Of a stretch of 64,000 bases of DNA, positions 19,137-26,898 are shown one piece after another. Both the position numbers and the translations under genes were made by a program. Under the pieces are notes generated by a model. That model was not told the DNA's origin, made no database searches, and was given only the letters and a program-made list of their open reading frames with translations. The stretch's first letter is position 1. Every line of letters begins with the position of its first letter. This DNA is from JAVBLY01 sp031553035. Its GTDB lineage: Bacteria; Bacillota; Clostridia; Peptostreptococcales; Anaerovoracaceae. Where the stretch lies: positions 124,001-188,000 of the forward strand of contig JAVBLY010000001.1 in the NCBI GenBank assembly GCA_031553035.1, written 5' to 3'.

Positions 19137-20111
19137 ATGTCTGAGAGATTACCTAGCCATAATGTTCCACTGTTACTTGTTGTAGATGTTGCAATTTTTA
19201 TCAATCACTCTGGATTAATAGAGTTGGATAAACTAAAATCGTTTACTGGCAAAAGTGAGGCATATATTAGGAGCAGTATTGCTATTTGTAGAATGCTTAA
19301 TATATTTGATGATTCAAATCTAGTGAATCCGATTATAAATTCATTAGGGAAAACTCCAAATAAAGAATCAAAAATGGAAGTAATAAGAAAGTTTGTTCAA
19401 GAATATGAACCATTTTTGACATTTATTCAATATTCATTAAATGACGCAGGACTTGATGAATCTGCAAGGAAAGTATATATTTCCTATTCGCTTATCGGAA
19501 AAGATTATAGATTCCTAAAAGATTTGTTTTTATCATGGGGTGTAGCTGTCGGTATATTCACATTATCGGATAATAAATTAGAGTTAGGTAATATAATTAA
19601 ATCACAAGTTACCAAAATTAATAAATTGGATTTTAGACTAGATGATGATATGGCAATTCGAATACATATCGGTAACGTTTTAGGTGCAGATATTTTTTCC
19701 ACTTTATCACCTGCCGAAATCGAAGAGCTTGTTGACAGTTATAAAAAAAGTGAAACTGATGCAAGAGGATCAATTGAATGTGCAGGAAGGGCATTTGAAG
19801 ATTTTTTGCGACGATCAGCAAATTCTGTTAATGTTAATGTGGAGAAACAGAATGGTATTGGACAGATAATAAATGCATTATACAATAATAAAAGTTCTAC
19901 TGGCTTATTGGATAAAAAAATACATAGCAAACACACTTCAATCGGTGCAGCGATAGGAGATATCAGAAACATGGCTGGACATAGCATGGAAGCTCGTACA
20001 ATGGAACGATGGACATTGTCTTCGAATTGTGGGAAATTTTATATAGAAATGGTACTTTCAACAATTAAAAGTATATATAACTATATCGATTGTGGAACAT
20101 ATGATTATTAA
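19137..20111 (+). CDS. HEPN-like protein, partner of the DUF5343 gene
   Basis: 324 residues, not recognised as a whole. The C-terminal 110 residues are helical and carry R277-N-M-A-G-H282, an R-x4-H motif with Asn after Arg. This is the active-site pattern of HEPN ribonucleases. It is preceded by a helix containing GSIECAGRAFEDFLRR. The N-terminal half looks like two winged-helix segments (KSFTGKSEAYIRSSIAICRMLNIF). It sits 8 bp after the DUF5343 gene and ends about 120 bp before the right-end palindrome and core. A nuclease effector controlled by its upstream partner is plausible; this is an inference from a short motif. Confidence 0.55.
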   Translation: MSERLPSHNVPLLLVVDVAIFINHSGLIELDKLKSFTGKSEAYIRSSIAICRMLNIFDDSNLVNPIINSLGKTPNKESKMEVIRKFVQEYEPFLTFIQYSLNDAGLDESARKVYISYSLIGKDYRFLKDLFLSWGVAVGIFTLSDNKLELGNIIKSQVTKINKLDFRLDDDMAIRIHIGNVLGADIFSTLSPAEIEELVDSYKKSETDARGSIECAGRAFEDFLRRSANSVNVNVEKQNGIGQIINALYNNKSSTGLLDKKIHSKHTSIGAAIGDIRNMAGHSMEARTMERWTLSSNCGKFYIEMVLSTIKSIYNYIDCGTYDY

Positions 20112-20122
20112 TATAATAGTAG

Positions 20123-20164
20123 TTGATAACTTTATGCATTTTGCAATGATAGCAAATTGATAAC
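20123..20164. repeat. Right-end TTGATAAC repeats of block A
   Basis: TTGATAAC occurs at 20123-20130 and 20157-20164, matching the pair near the left end of the block. Two further TATAAAAAC repeats follow up to about 20222. Candidate integrase arm sites. Confidence 0.45.
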
Positions 20165-20232
20165 AAAAACTCTGAAAACCACAAATAATAGGTATAAAAA
20201 CCACTCAAAACAGTATAAAAACACAAAAAAAA

Positions 20233-20279
20233 TAAACAAATATGTTTAATAAATAGCCCAATTAAGAGAGTTTGAATAG
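20233..20279. other. Palindrome plus att core 2 (junction of blocks A and B)
   Basis: TAAACAAATATGTTTA at 20233-20248 is followed 19 bp later by GAGTTTGAATAG (20268-20279). The palindrome matches the four operators at 15033-15168. The same order and spacing recur at 25435-25481 and 32311-32358. Confidence 0.75.
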
Positions 20280-20285
20280 ATAAAC

Positions 20286-20327
20286 GAAGCCCAAGAATCT
20301 AGTAATTGCGAAGGTTATTGGGCTTTT
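20286..20327 (+). terminator. Terminator-like hairpin inside the left end of block B
   Basis: AAGCCCAA pairs with TTGGGCTT, followed by TT. It lies just after core 2, in the same relative place as the hairpins after cores 1 and 3. Confidence 0.6.
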
Positions 20328-20350
20328 GGGCTGGATCTGAGTACAGATTG

Positions 20351-21813
20351 GGGAGTGTGAAGGAAAGTCTGTAAAATGACTTCCAATGATAATTCTTAAG
20401 ATGGGATCTGGGTCTAGTTGCTCAGATCCCTTTCGCATTTAATATAAAATAGTAAAATCCGAATGTCAAGGTATGCCAAAAAAAGGTATTCCGGAAATTC
20501 GGATTTTTTCTATTGATTAAAGCCGATCTTCGTACATGATTTCTAGCTCACCTAAGATTTTACCCCAATTTCTGAGGGGCATATTCCATTTCTTGGTGAT
20601 TTTTAAAGTCGCCAGGTAAAGAGCCTTGAGAAGTGCTTTTTCTGATGGAAAAACGCTCCTGGCTCGGTTTAGCCTGCGGTAGCTGCTATTTAATGATTCA
20701 ATGGCATTTGTGGTGTAAATGACTTTTCTGACAGCTCCTGAAAACTTAAATATGGGGCTGATGGCATCCCAGTTGGTTTCCCAACTTTTCATTGAATTAG
20801 GATATATTTTCTCCCATTTCTTTTTGAGTTCCAGCATTTTTTCATGACCGGTCTTCTCGTTTGGAGCATGATATATAGTCTTAAGATCTTTTGCGAATTC
20901 TTTTTTGTTTTCATGACTTGAATATTTGAGAGTATTTCTGACCTGATGAACAATGCAACGCTGATACTCGGTCTTTGGAAAGGATGCCGTTATAGATTCC
21001 TTTATGCCTGTGAGGCCGTCTGCACAAAGGATAAGGATATCACTGACGCCACGGTTCTTAAGATCATTCAGTACGCTTAGCCAGTATTTGCTGTTCTCTG
21101 TCTGACCGACATATATTCCAAGCACATCCTTTATCCCTTCAAGGTTGATTCCAAGAACTACATAGGCTGCCAGTTTCTTTACAACTCCATCTTCTCTGAC
21201 CGAATGGTGGATCGCATCTATAAATACTATTGGATACGTGTCTGATAGCGGCCGGTTCTGCCATTCTTCTATTTGTGGCATTAGTTTATCTGTGATATCT
21301 GAAACCAGACTTTCGCTCACATCAAAACCATAGATTTCTTCTATCTGCTCGGATATCTGCCTGGTAGAAAGACCATTGGCATACATTGAAATTATCTTAT
21401 CGTCGATGGCTGAGATATCCTTCTGGCGTTTCTTTACCACCTTTGGTTCGAAGGTGCTGTTTCTATCCTGTGGAACATCAACAGGTAATTCTCCATACTT
21501 GCTTCTGACGTTCTTGGGTTTGACACCGTTCCTTGAGTTATCGCTGTCATTTCGCTCATGTTTTTCATAGCCTAAATGATCTGTCACCTCTGCTTCTAAC
21601 ATCTCACCGAGAGTATCACCCAAAATATCCGCCAGTGCATCCTGAATGTCTTCTGCTGATTTGATATCATATTCCTGAATGAGATCAGCTATGATATTTT
21701 TCTTACGTTCACTTTTCTGTCTTCTTTTTGCCATGATTAAAGGCCTCCTTTGATAATTTTACCATAGGAAGCCTTCAGTTATTTCTTATTTACAGACTTT
21801 TCTTCACACTCTC
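20351..21813 (-). mobile_element. Complete IS256-family insertion sequence
   Basis: 1463 bp. Ends are imperfect inverted repeats: GAGTGTGAAG-AAAGTCTGTAAA appears at the left end from 20353 and, inverted, at the right end up to 21811. The 8-bp direct repeat ACAGATTG flanks it on both sides (20343-20350 and 21814-21821) as the target duplication. One transposase gene is inside. Two hairpins (20403-20430 and 20457-20511) between the left end and the transposase stop look like terminators guarding against outside transcription. Intact ends and duplication suggest a recent insertion into block B. Confidence 0.92.
20517..21734 (-). CDS. IS256-family (Mutator-type) transposase
   Basis: 405 residues, full length for the family. 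Typical blocks are present: the N-terminal LGYEKHERND...NSRNG region, the DDE-type catalytic domain with PIVFIDAIHHSVRED and ILILCADGLTGIKE, and the C-terminal YTTNAIESLNSSYRR followed by the final glutamate-containing helix (SEKALLKALYLATLKI). The ribosome site AAGGAGG lies upstream of the ATG. It is likely active because both the frame and the IS ends are intact. Confidence 0.95.
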   Translation of the reverse strand: MAKRRQKSERKKNIIADLIQEYDIKSAEDIQDALADILGDTLGEMLEAEVTDHLGYEKHERNDSDNSRNGVKPKNVRSKYGELPVDVPQDRNSTFEPKVVKKRQKDISAIDDKIISMYANGLSTRQISEQIEEIYGFDVSESLVSDITDKLMPQIEEWQNRPLSDTYPIVFIDAIHHSVREDGVVKKLAAYVVLGINLEGIKDVLGIYVGQTENSKYWLSVLNDLKNRGVSDILILCADGLTGIKESITASFPKTEYQRCIVHQVRNTLKYSSHENKKEFAKDLKTIYHAPNEKTGHEKMLELKKKWEKIYPNSMKSWETNWDAISPIFKFSGAVRKVIYTTNAIESLNSSYRRLNRARSVFPSEKALLKALYLATLKITKKWNMPLRNWGKILGELEIMYEDRL

Positions 21814-21874
21814 ACAGATTGAGTATAAATTATTGAAATAGGTTCATCTGTTACACTAAATAGGTCAGGCACAA

Positions 21875-23311
21875 TCAAATAAATTCTCTTTGTTGTTGCA
21901 AGCCGGCTTCCATATTTGCGAACTTTGACCTTTCATCGCGTAAATCACTTTCAGTTTTAATAGATTTTCCAGCAACTAGTTTTTCATTAATCTTATTAAA
22001 GTTATATTCAATGGATGATATCTTATGCAATAAATATGGTGATATAGTATTAAGTAAATCTTTCGTATTTAATTCCCAATAAAATGGACCAGAAGATTGA
22101 ATTTCTGAATCAAGATGAGTACTCGATGGTTTTATATAAAGTTTTTTCCAATAAATTTGTGCTGTATCTTTATCGCTGTAAATATCGTATCCTTTTTTAT
22201 TGAAGACTGCCTTTAATGCAGTGTATATATTTTTAAAATTATTTCTATTATCAACAATTTCAATCTTTGTAAAATCTTTAAAAGAAAATCGATAAGATCT
22301 GTCAAATATACAATTATAGCCAATGGTTTTCATGAAATCTGAAATCGGCACAAAGAAAGTGATTGGATTTTTATATATACTATTTTTAATCCTAAATTCA
22401 ACATTTGTATCTTTAACTTTAGTCATAGTTATATCTTGCTGGTCAAGGCATGCATTAAATATTTCTATGTTTTCCTTTATAAAATCTTTTGAATATATTT
22501 TTTTTAAAGATTGTTGTGTAAAAAGCCCATTGTTTTGAGCAATTTGTTCGAGTATAACTGGATTATGATCATTTAGCCATTGTGCAGTTTTTCTTCGACA
22601 TACTAGTGGATCGTTTTCCATCTTCTCTAAATGTTTACTAGCCAGTTTAAGTTGTTCTTTTATTAAAGGTTTCCAAGAAGAATAGTCGTCAAATAGTTTT
22701 TTACAGTTACCCTTACCATTAATATATTCCGCTTTAACTTTATCCATTGCCGATATGTATTCTTTTAGGTCTTGATCTAATTCATATGGCAGAACTACTG
22801 CAAACTCTGATATTTCCTTTTTTATATTATCTAAAAAATTTAGATCGTCGCCTTCCAAAATCTCGAATTCAATTTTTCTAGCAATTTTCTGGGACTCACG
22901 AAACTCTCGCTTTTTTTGTTTCGCTCCATGAATATCAGGAAATTTTGTTATGCAGTCTGATCCAACATTTAATTCGGATTTGTTAACTTTATTCTGAATA
23001 TAATGGATATACTTATTTTTTTGGCCACATAGCTGACAATGTTTTATCTCATCTATTTCTTCTACATATTTTGTAGAAAACCATTCTTTTGTGGTTTCAT
23101 TGATCAGTTCTTTCTTATTTTCATGACTTAATAAAACAACTTTAGCCTTTTTATCAAATTTTGACTTGTCATCTAAATCACTTTCCATTAATTTGTTATA
23201 ATAATTTAAGCAATCATATAAATTTCCGTAGATTTCCTTTTTGGGTTCTTCGCTGTTTTTAAGTAATACCAATTCTTGCATTGCCAGTATTTGTTTATTT
23301 GATTTTTTCAT
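21875..23311 (-). CDS. Zinc-finger-containing protein of unknown function
   Basis: About 478 residues. The ATG at 23311 is preferred because GGAG lies 4 bp upstream; the earlier ATG at 23326 has no ribosome site. Around residues 85-125 is a Cys-rich motif HCQLCGQKNKYIHYIQN ... LNVGSDCITKF, a CxxC plus later Cys resembling a small treble-clef-like zinc-binding domain found in many phage and mobile-element proteins. The rest is lysine-rich and helical with no recognised domain. It lies directly beside the IS and diverges from the three-gene operon. Function unknown. Confidence 0.65.
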   Translation of the reverse strand: MKKSNKQILAMQELVLLKNSEEPKKEIYGNLYDCLNYYNKLMESDLDDKSKFDKKAKVVLLSHENKKELINETTKEWFSTKYVEEIDEIKHCQLCGQKNKYIHYIQNKVNKSELNVGSDCITKFPDIHGAKQKKREFRESQKIARKIEFEILEGDDLNFLDNIKKEISEFAVVLPYELDQDLKEYISAMDKVKAEYINGKGNCKKLFDDYSSWKPLIKEQLKLASKHLEKMENDPLVCRRKTAQWLNDHNPVILEQIAQNNGLFTQQSLKKIYSKDFIKENIEIFNACLDQQDITMTKVKDTNVEFRIKNSIYKNPITFFVPISDFMKTIGYNCIFDRSYRFSFKDFTKIEIVDNRNNFKNIYTALKAVFNKKGYDIYSDKDTAQIYWKKLYIKPSSTHLDSEIQSSGPFYWELNTKDLLNTISPYLLHKISSIEYNFNKINEKLVAGKSIKTESDLRDERSKFANMEAGLQQQREFI

Positions 23312-23676
23312 ATTTCTCCACCACATTCGAATAATTTGTATATGTTTATTTATATTATACCTTATTCATAATAATATAATATAATTTTGCAGGATAAACT
23401 GTCTTATATTAAATCCATATATTGGACAAACTGACATGCACTATAATTCAGTCATTCAAAATATTAACTTTCAAAAATTTGGAATTACAAATATATTGGG
23501 ACCTATATTGTGATTTAAAAAAATCGGAGTTAAGCCATAGCAATTATATAGCACAACAAGTTAAGTGAGATAACGGGTGTTTTAGAAGAAAAGTACTTCT
23601 TAAAATACCACTCGATATGTTATACTTATATAAAGAGAATCGTTCAATAAAACAGACTATAGCATGGAGGAATACT
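23312..23676. other. AT-rich intergenic region with a hairpin before the three-gene operon
   Basis: 365 bp without a gene. A long imperfect hairpin lies at about 23578-23612 (GGTGTTTTAGAAG against CTTCTTAAAATACC), followed by a possible -10 TATACT near 23618. GGAGG at 23666-23670 serves the first gene. Nothing else was recognised. Confidence 0.4.
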
Positions 23677-24396
23677 ATGCAAATACAAAACTCAATATTT
23701 AATGTTAGTTTTTATAGAATTGAAAATATAAAAAAAGTTTTCTTGGAAAATTATAAAATGTTCGATGAGTTTAACGAGCCTTCTATTTTACCAATTCCAG
23801 ATAATGGACCATCAGAAATACCACGAATAATTTTAGAATCAAAAAATGGACATTCACAAATAAACATATCTCAAGACACGGTATCATTAATAATTAAATA
23901 TGATAATGATTATTTAGATAATTGGGAATTATGTCATGATTATATTGAGAAAAAGCAAAAGGTGATTGGAGAATTTTTAGATTTAAATTCGAATGGGAAA
24001 TTGAAGTTTTCTGGATTAACAACAACTTTTTTTACTGGGCAAGATATTGTTGATGCAACAGGATTTTTGAAAGATAGGTTGATTACAAGTGATTTAAATT
24101 CTACATTTGATAATATTTTTGATATTAACACAAGGATAACTAGTGTAATTGAAAATAAATATTTTTCAAATATTACTTTTGAAAATGCAAGGGTATATAA
24201 AGACCAAAATGAGATAATGACCGCTGGTTTTCAGAAAGATCAAATAAGTAATAACATAGCTATAACAGTAGATATTAATGACAGATATTTATTTAATACA
24301 AGCTCAGAATACATTTCAGGAAAGGATGTCTTTTCGCGGATTCTTGAGATAAGTACGTTATCTATTGATAAGTATTCAAATTACTTCGAGAAATAG
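23677..24396 (+). CDS. Unknown cargo protein, first gene of a three-gene operon
   Basis: 239 residues from ATG 23677, chosen because GGAGG lies 6 bp upstream; the open frame extends further 5' without a ribosome site. The protein is Asn/Ile-rich and mostly beta-like (IPRIILESKNGHSQINISQDTVSLIIKY), with no recognised family. No signal peptide or membrane helix. The next gene follows after 9 bp. Base composition is clearly more AT-rich than the chromosomal flanks, consistent with transfer. Function unknown; defence cargo is a guess from position only. Confidence 0.65.
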   Translation: MQIQNSIFNVSFYRIENIKKVFLENYKMFDEFNEPSILPIPDNGPSEIPRIILESKNGHSQINISQDTVSLIIKYDNDYLDNWELCHDYIEKKQKVIGEFLDLNSNGKLKFSGLTTTFFTGQDIVDATGFLKDRLITSDLNSTFDNIFDINTRITSVIENKYFSNITFENARVYKDQNEIMTAGFQKDQISNNIAITVDINDRYLFNTSSEYISGKDVFSRILEISTLSIDKYSNYFEK

Positions 24397-24405
24397 GAGA
24401 TTAAT

Positions 24406-24750
24406 ATGTTGTACAGTACTTCAATACAAAAAAATGATGTTATATTGACATTTCTTAAGAATTTTGCTGAAAGTAGAAGTGTGTCAGAATCTATTTCTGT
24501 CCCTACAATTAATATGAACTTTGATATTGATGATTTAATCTTGAGAAATAATAGTGCACTGAGTTACTCATATGATAAACATTTTGAGAATATCTTTTCT
24601 AAATGGACTCTTAGGAAACCAATGACAATAGAAGACGATGTATATTATCTATTTGGCGATATGAGAGATTTAACTGTGGAAGAAAAAGAGTTTGAAGCGA
24701 AGATGATAGCATCAAAAACTACTTTGACAGGAGTGAGCTTTTTTGACTGA
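24406..24750 (+). CDS. Unknown small protein, second gene of the operon
   Basis: 114 residues; AGGAG precedes the ATG. No recognised family, signal or membrane segment. The C-terminal part (DDVYYLFGDMRDLTVEEKEFEAKM) is acidic and helical. The stop overlaps the start of the third gene by 8 bp, so translation is likely coupled. It always sits between a larger beta-like protein and the third protein here; such short middle genes are often antitoxins or adaptors, but there is no direct evidence. Confidence 0.6.
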   Translation: MLYSTSIQKNDVILTFLKNFAESRSVSESISVPTINMNFDIDDLILRNNSALSYSYDKHFENIFSKWTLRKPMTIEDDVYYLFGDMRDLTVEEKEFEAKMIASKTTLTGVSFFD

Positions 24751-25321
24751 TTTTGAGCATTTAATAGATTTTGTTTACGGTACATTTCCGGTTGTTCCCT
24801 ATGAGATTAAGGAGAAAGCCAAAGAATGTGTAGCCCAATTTAAAAGCTGTGATACCCCATTGGACTATTTGATGCAAACACCACTAGAGGAAATATCACA
24901 AGGTGATGTTTTTAGTGAGATAAAGTTTCAGTATTTTGACGAAAATGGTAATCTGGGAGTATTTCCTGCAAAAGCTATTATTGTCAACACATCTTGTGAT
25001 ATTGATAACAAAGATACTATCTCATTTGCTCCATTATTTAATGTTGAAAGTGAGTCACTAAATAAAAAGGCTATTAAAAGTAATGAAGTGATATCGTATA
25101 TGTATATACCTGATAATAAATTAAAAGATGAATATGTCAATTTTGGTTTTACTACAACATATAAAAAAAAATTTATAAAACAACAGATTGAAAAAAATAA
25201 TATTAAGAGAATCGCATCATTAAGTCAAATAGGATATTATTTTTTTGTGGTAAAATATGCAACTTTTATGTTGAGAAAAGAAGATCCTGAAACATTAGTT
25301 GGTAGAAACACAATTAATTAA
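24743..25321 (+). CDS. Unknown protein with an INTSCDI motif, third gene of the operon
   Basis: 192 residues from a TTG start with AGGAG at 24729-24733. The central block AIIVNTSCDIDNKDTISFAPLF resembles the SQTCDI/SNSCDI motif seen in several uncharacterised cargo proteins of mobile elements. Before it is a conserved-looking ISQGDVFSEIKF. No catalytic assignment can be made. It ends 28 bp before the diverged 130-bp right-end repeat and core 3. It completes the operon 23677-25321. Confidence 0.6.
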   Translation: MTDFEHLIDFVYGTFPVVPYEIKEKAKECVAQFKSCDTPLDYLMQTPLEEISQGDVFSEIKFQYFDENGNLGVFPAKAIIVNTSCDIDNKDTISFAPLFNVESESLNKKAIKSNEVISYMYIPDNKLKDEYVNFGFTTTYKKKFIKQQIEKNNIKRIASLSQIGYYFFVVKYATFMLRKEDPETLVGRNTIN

Positions 25322-25348
25322 AATAATTATTAGAGTACAAGGTTTTTA

Positions 25349-25481
25349 ATGGCAACACAGTGGCAACAAAAGATCAGTAAGTCAAAATACATTATATATT
25401 TAAAGTTAAAAAGCATTCAAATCAATTAATAACTTAAACAGAAATGTTTAGTGTAGTTGGTGCCCGGACCGAGTTTGAATA
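25349..25481. repeat. Right-end sequence of block B with att core 3
   Basis: This stretch is a diverged copy of 32222-32358. Shared landmarks in order are TGGCAACAC, AGTAAG-CAAAATA, AAAAAGCATT-CAAATCAA-like, the palindrome TAAACAGAAATGTTTA (25435-25450) and CCGGACCGAGTTTGAATA (25464-25481). It marks the right end of a second element of the same family. Confidence 0.75.
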
Positions 25482-25507
25482 ATTAATAATTTTACACAGA
25501 TTATTTT

Positions 25508-25545
25508 AAGTAGTAGGTAGTTTATATGATTGCCTACTATTCTTA
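25508..25545 (+). terminator. Terminator-like hairpin inside the left end of block C
   Basis: TAGTAGG (25511-25517) pairs with CCTACTA (25533-25539), followed by TTCTTATATTA. It is equivalent in place to the hairpins after cores 1 and 2. Confidence 0.55.
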
Positions 25546-25663
25546 TATTATCCTAGTTACAAGGACTTCCTATGTGAAATGTTGCCACGATAATAATCAC
25601 AGTTATGCAGTCAACCCAAATTGTTAAGCCCATACAAAAAACATGTAACAACGTCAAAAATGA

Positions 25664-25987
25664 TTATTGACTGTTTTTTTCTTTGTATTTATTGCCCCAA
25701 TCTGTCATTGCGTCCAAGATCGGTGCCAGGCTGTATCCTGTTTCGGTCAGGGTATATTCTACCTTTGGGGGTACTTCGGCATATACTTTACGCGTAAGAA
25801 GTTTCTTTTCCTCCATGTCTCTTAATTGTGCTGTAAGAACTTTCTGACTTACATTGCCAATGGATTTTTTCAGTTCACCGAATCTTTTAGTTCCATCCAT
25901 AAGATCTCTGAGGATCAGGACTTTCCATTTATCACCTATAAGAATCAATGTTGTCTCCACCGGACATGCAGGCAATAATTCATTCAT
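25664..25987 (-). CDS. HxlR-family transcriptional regulator (block C)
   Basis: 107 residues; GGAGG 7 bp before the ATG. A winged helix (GDKWKVLILRDLMDGTKRFGELKKSIGNVSQKVLTAQLRDME) spans nearly the whole protein. The single N-terminal cysteine in PACPVETTL is the position used by YodB/HypR-type members to sense quinones or disulfide stress. It diverges from the macrodomain-SirTM-PNPOx genes across an operator at 26013-26061. A close paralog with the same Cys lies at 42894-43214, next to a second PNPOx gene. Confidence 0.9.
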   Translation of the reverse strand: MNELLPACPVETTLILIGDKWKVLILRDLMDGTKRFGELKKSIGNVSQKVLTAQLRDMEEKKLLTRKVYAEVPPKVEYTLTETGYSLAPILDAMTDWGNKYKEKNSQ

Positions 25988-26012
25988 TTGATACCTCCAT
26001 TTAATTTATAAC

Positions 26013-26061
26013 GCCGTAGTTACCATTTGGTAACTACGGCACAATAATGTGCCTACTTTAC
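26013..26061 (+). promoter_or_regulatory. HxlR-type operator copy 1, upstream of the macrodomain gene
   Basis: A perfect 12-bp inverted repeat GCCGTAGTTACC/GGTAACTACGGC with a 4-base loop runs into the palindrome GGCACAATAATGTGCC (26038-26053) and TACTTTAC. Related copies lie at 27747-27790 and, inverted, at 42678-42722, each 60-80 bp before a gene of the two related modules and pointing at it. The likely ligand is the HxlR protein. Confidence 0.75.
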
Positions 26062-26124
26062 TGATCAACTGTACAACGGTATTGTAATGTTATAAGAAAA
26101 AAAAATCAAGAGGGGATATAAAAA

Positions 26125-26898
26125 ATGACACAAAATGACAGATTGGATTATCTAATTGATCATCTTATCAAAGAAAATGATCAATACAAATATGTAGTAG
26201 TACCTAATGATACCCAAAGCAAGAAGCAATTGCTAAGATCACTTATGAATGTCAGAAATCCTGTCGCAGCAGATGAACTTTTTCTGAAGATTCAAGATGA
26301 ATATCTTAGACTGGAAATCAAAGAGAGAGGCACAGTTTCCATAAACGATATTAGACCTTCTTCAGAAAATATTTATTTGTGGCAGGGAGATATAACAACG
26401 ATCGAAGCAGATGCTATCGTGAATGCTGCAAACAGCCAGATGCTCGGCTGTTTCGTCCCATGTCACGGCTGTATAGATAATGCCATACATACTTATGCGG
26501 GAATACAGCTTCGTTTGGCATGCTACGAACTTATGAAGGAACAGGGGCGTCCTGAGGAGACCGGAAAAGCAAAAATCACTCCGGCGTTTAACTTGCCTTC
26601 AAAATACGTGATTCATACAGTTGGACCGATAATCTCAGGCAAATTGTCTGTAGCTGACTGTGAACTTCTCAAATCCTGTTATGTATCATGTATGGATATT
26701 GCAGCAAAAAACGATTTTAAATCAATTGCTTTCTGCTGTACATCTACAGGTGAATTTCATTTTCCAAATGATATAGCCGCAGAGATAGCAGTAAATACTG
26801 TAAAAAAATATTTGAGAGAAAACAAAAGTGAAATGAAGGTGATATTCAATGTTTTCAAAGATGAGGACTACAGACTCTACAATGACTTACTCAGATAA
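26125..26898 (+). CDS. Zinc-type macrodomain protein (ADP-ribosyl hydrolase) of the SirTM system
   Basis: 257 residues. The N-terminal helical part is RLDYLIDHLIKEN ... LMNVRNP. The macrodomain starts near residue 85 with IYLWQGDITTIEADAIVNAANSQMLGCF, then PCHGCIDNAIHTYAGIQLR and YVIHTVGP. The inserted Cys/His cluster (GCFVPCHGCID) is typical of zinc-containing macrodomains that remove ADP-ribose put on by SirTM sirtuins. The SirTM gene follows with overlap, as in Staphylococcus and Streptococcus operons. In those operons the modified protein is the lipoyl carrier GcvH-L; neither GcvH-L nor a lipoate ligase is seen here. Confidence 0.93.
   Translation: MTQNDRLDYLIDHLIKENDQYKYVVVPNDTQSKKQLLRSLMNVRNPVAADELFLKIQDEYLRLEIKERGTVSINDIRPSSENIYLWQGDITTIEADAIVNAANSQMLGCFVPCHGCIDNAIHTYAGIQLRLACYELMKEQGRPEETGKAKITPAFNLPSKYVIHTVGPIISGKLSVADCELLKSCYVSCMDIAAKNDFKSIAFCCTSTGEFHFPNDIAAEIAVNTVKKYLRENKSEMKVIFNVFKDEDYRLYNDLLR

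Larger units (their letters stand above)
11982..20279. mobile_element. Block A: integrative mobilizable element at guaA
   Basis: About 8.3 kb bounded by the guaA core at 11970-11981 and its copy at 20268-20279. Core functions are clustered in the middle: CI-like repressor (minus strand), divergent excisionase and tyrosine integrase, ribbon-helix-helix relaxosome protein, and relaxase with a frameshift. Cargo of unknown or defence-like type lies on both flanks. TTGATAAC repeats lie near both ends (12040-12058 and 20123-20164). No conjugation (type IV secretion) genes are present, so transfer would depend on a helper element. The broken relaxase suggests the copy may now be unable to transfer by itself. 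Confidence 0.8.
20280..25481. mobile_element. Block B: second guaA-linked element, without integrase
   Basis: About 5.2 kb between att cores 2 and 3. It contains an IS256-family insertion, a zinc-finger protein on the minus strand and a three-gene AT-rich operon that ends beside the right att end. No integrase, repressor or relaxase is visible. It is probably a decayed or non-autonomous element whose ends could still be recognised by the integrase of block A. Confidence 0.65.

Noticed and set aside
12045..25500. TTGATAAC-type repeats as DnaA boxes or a replication origin
   Set aside because: They do not match TTATCCACA, are few, and lie symmetrically near the element ends, which fits integrase arm sites better.
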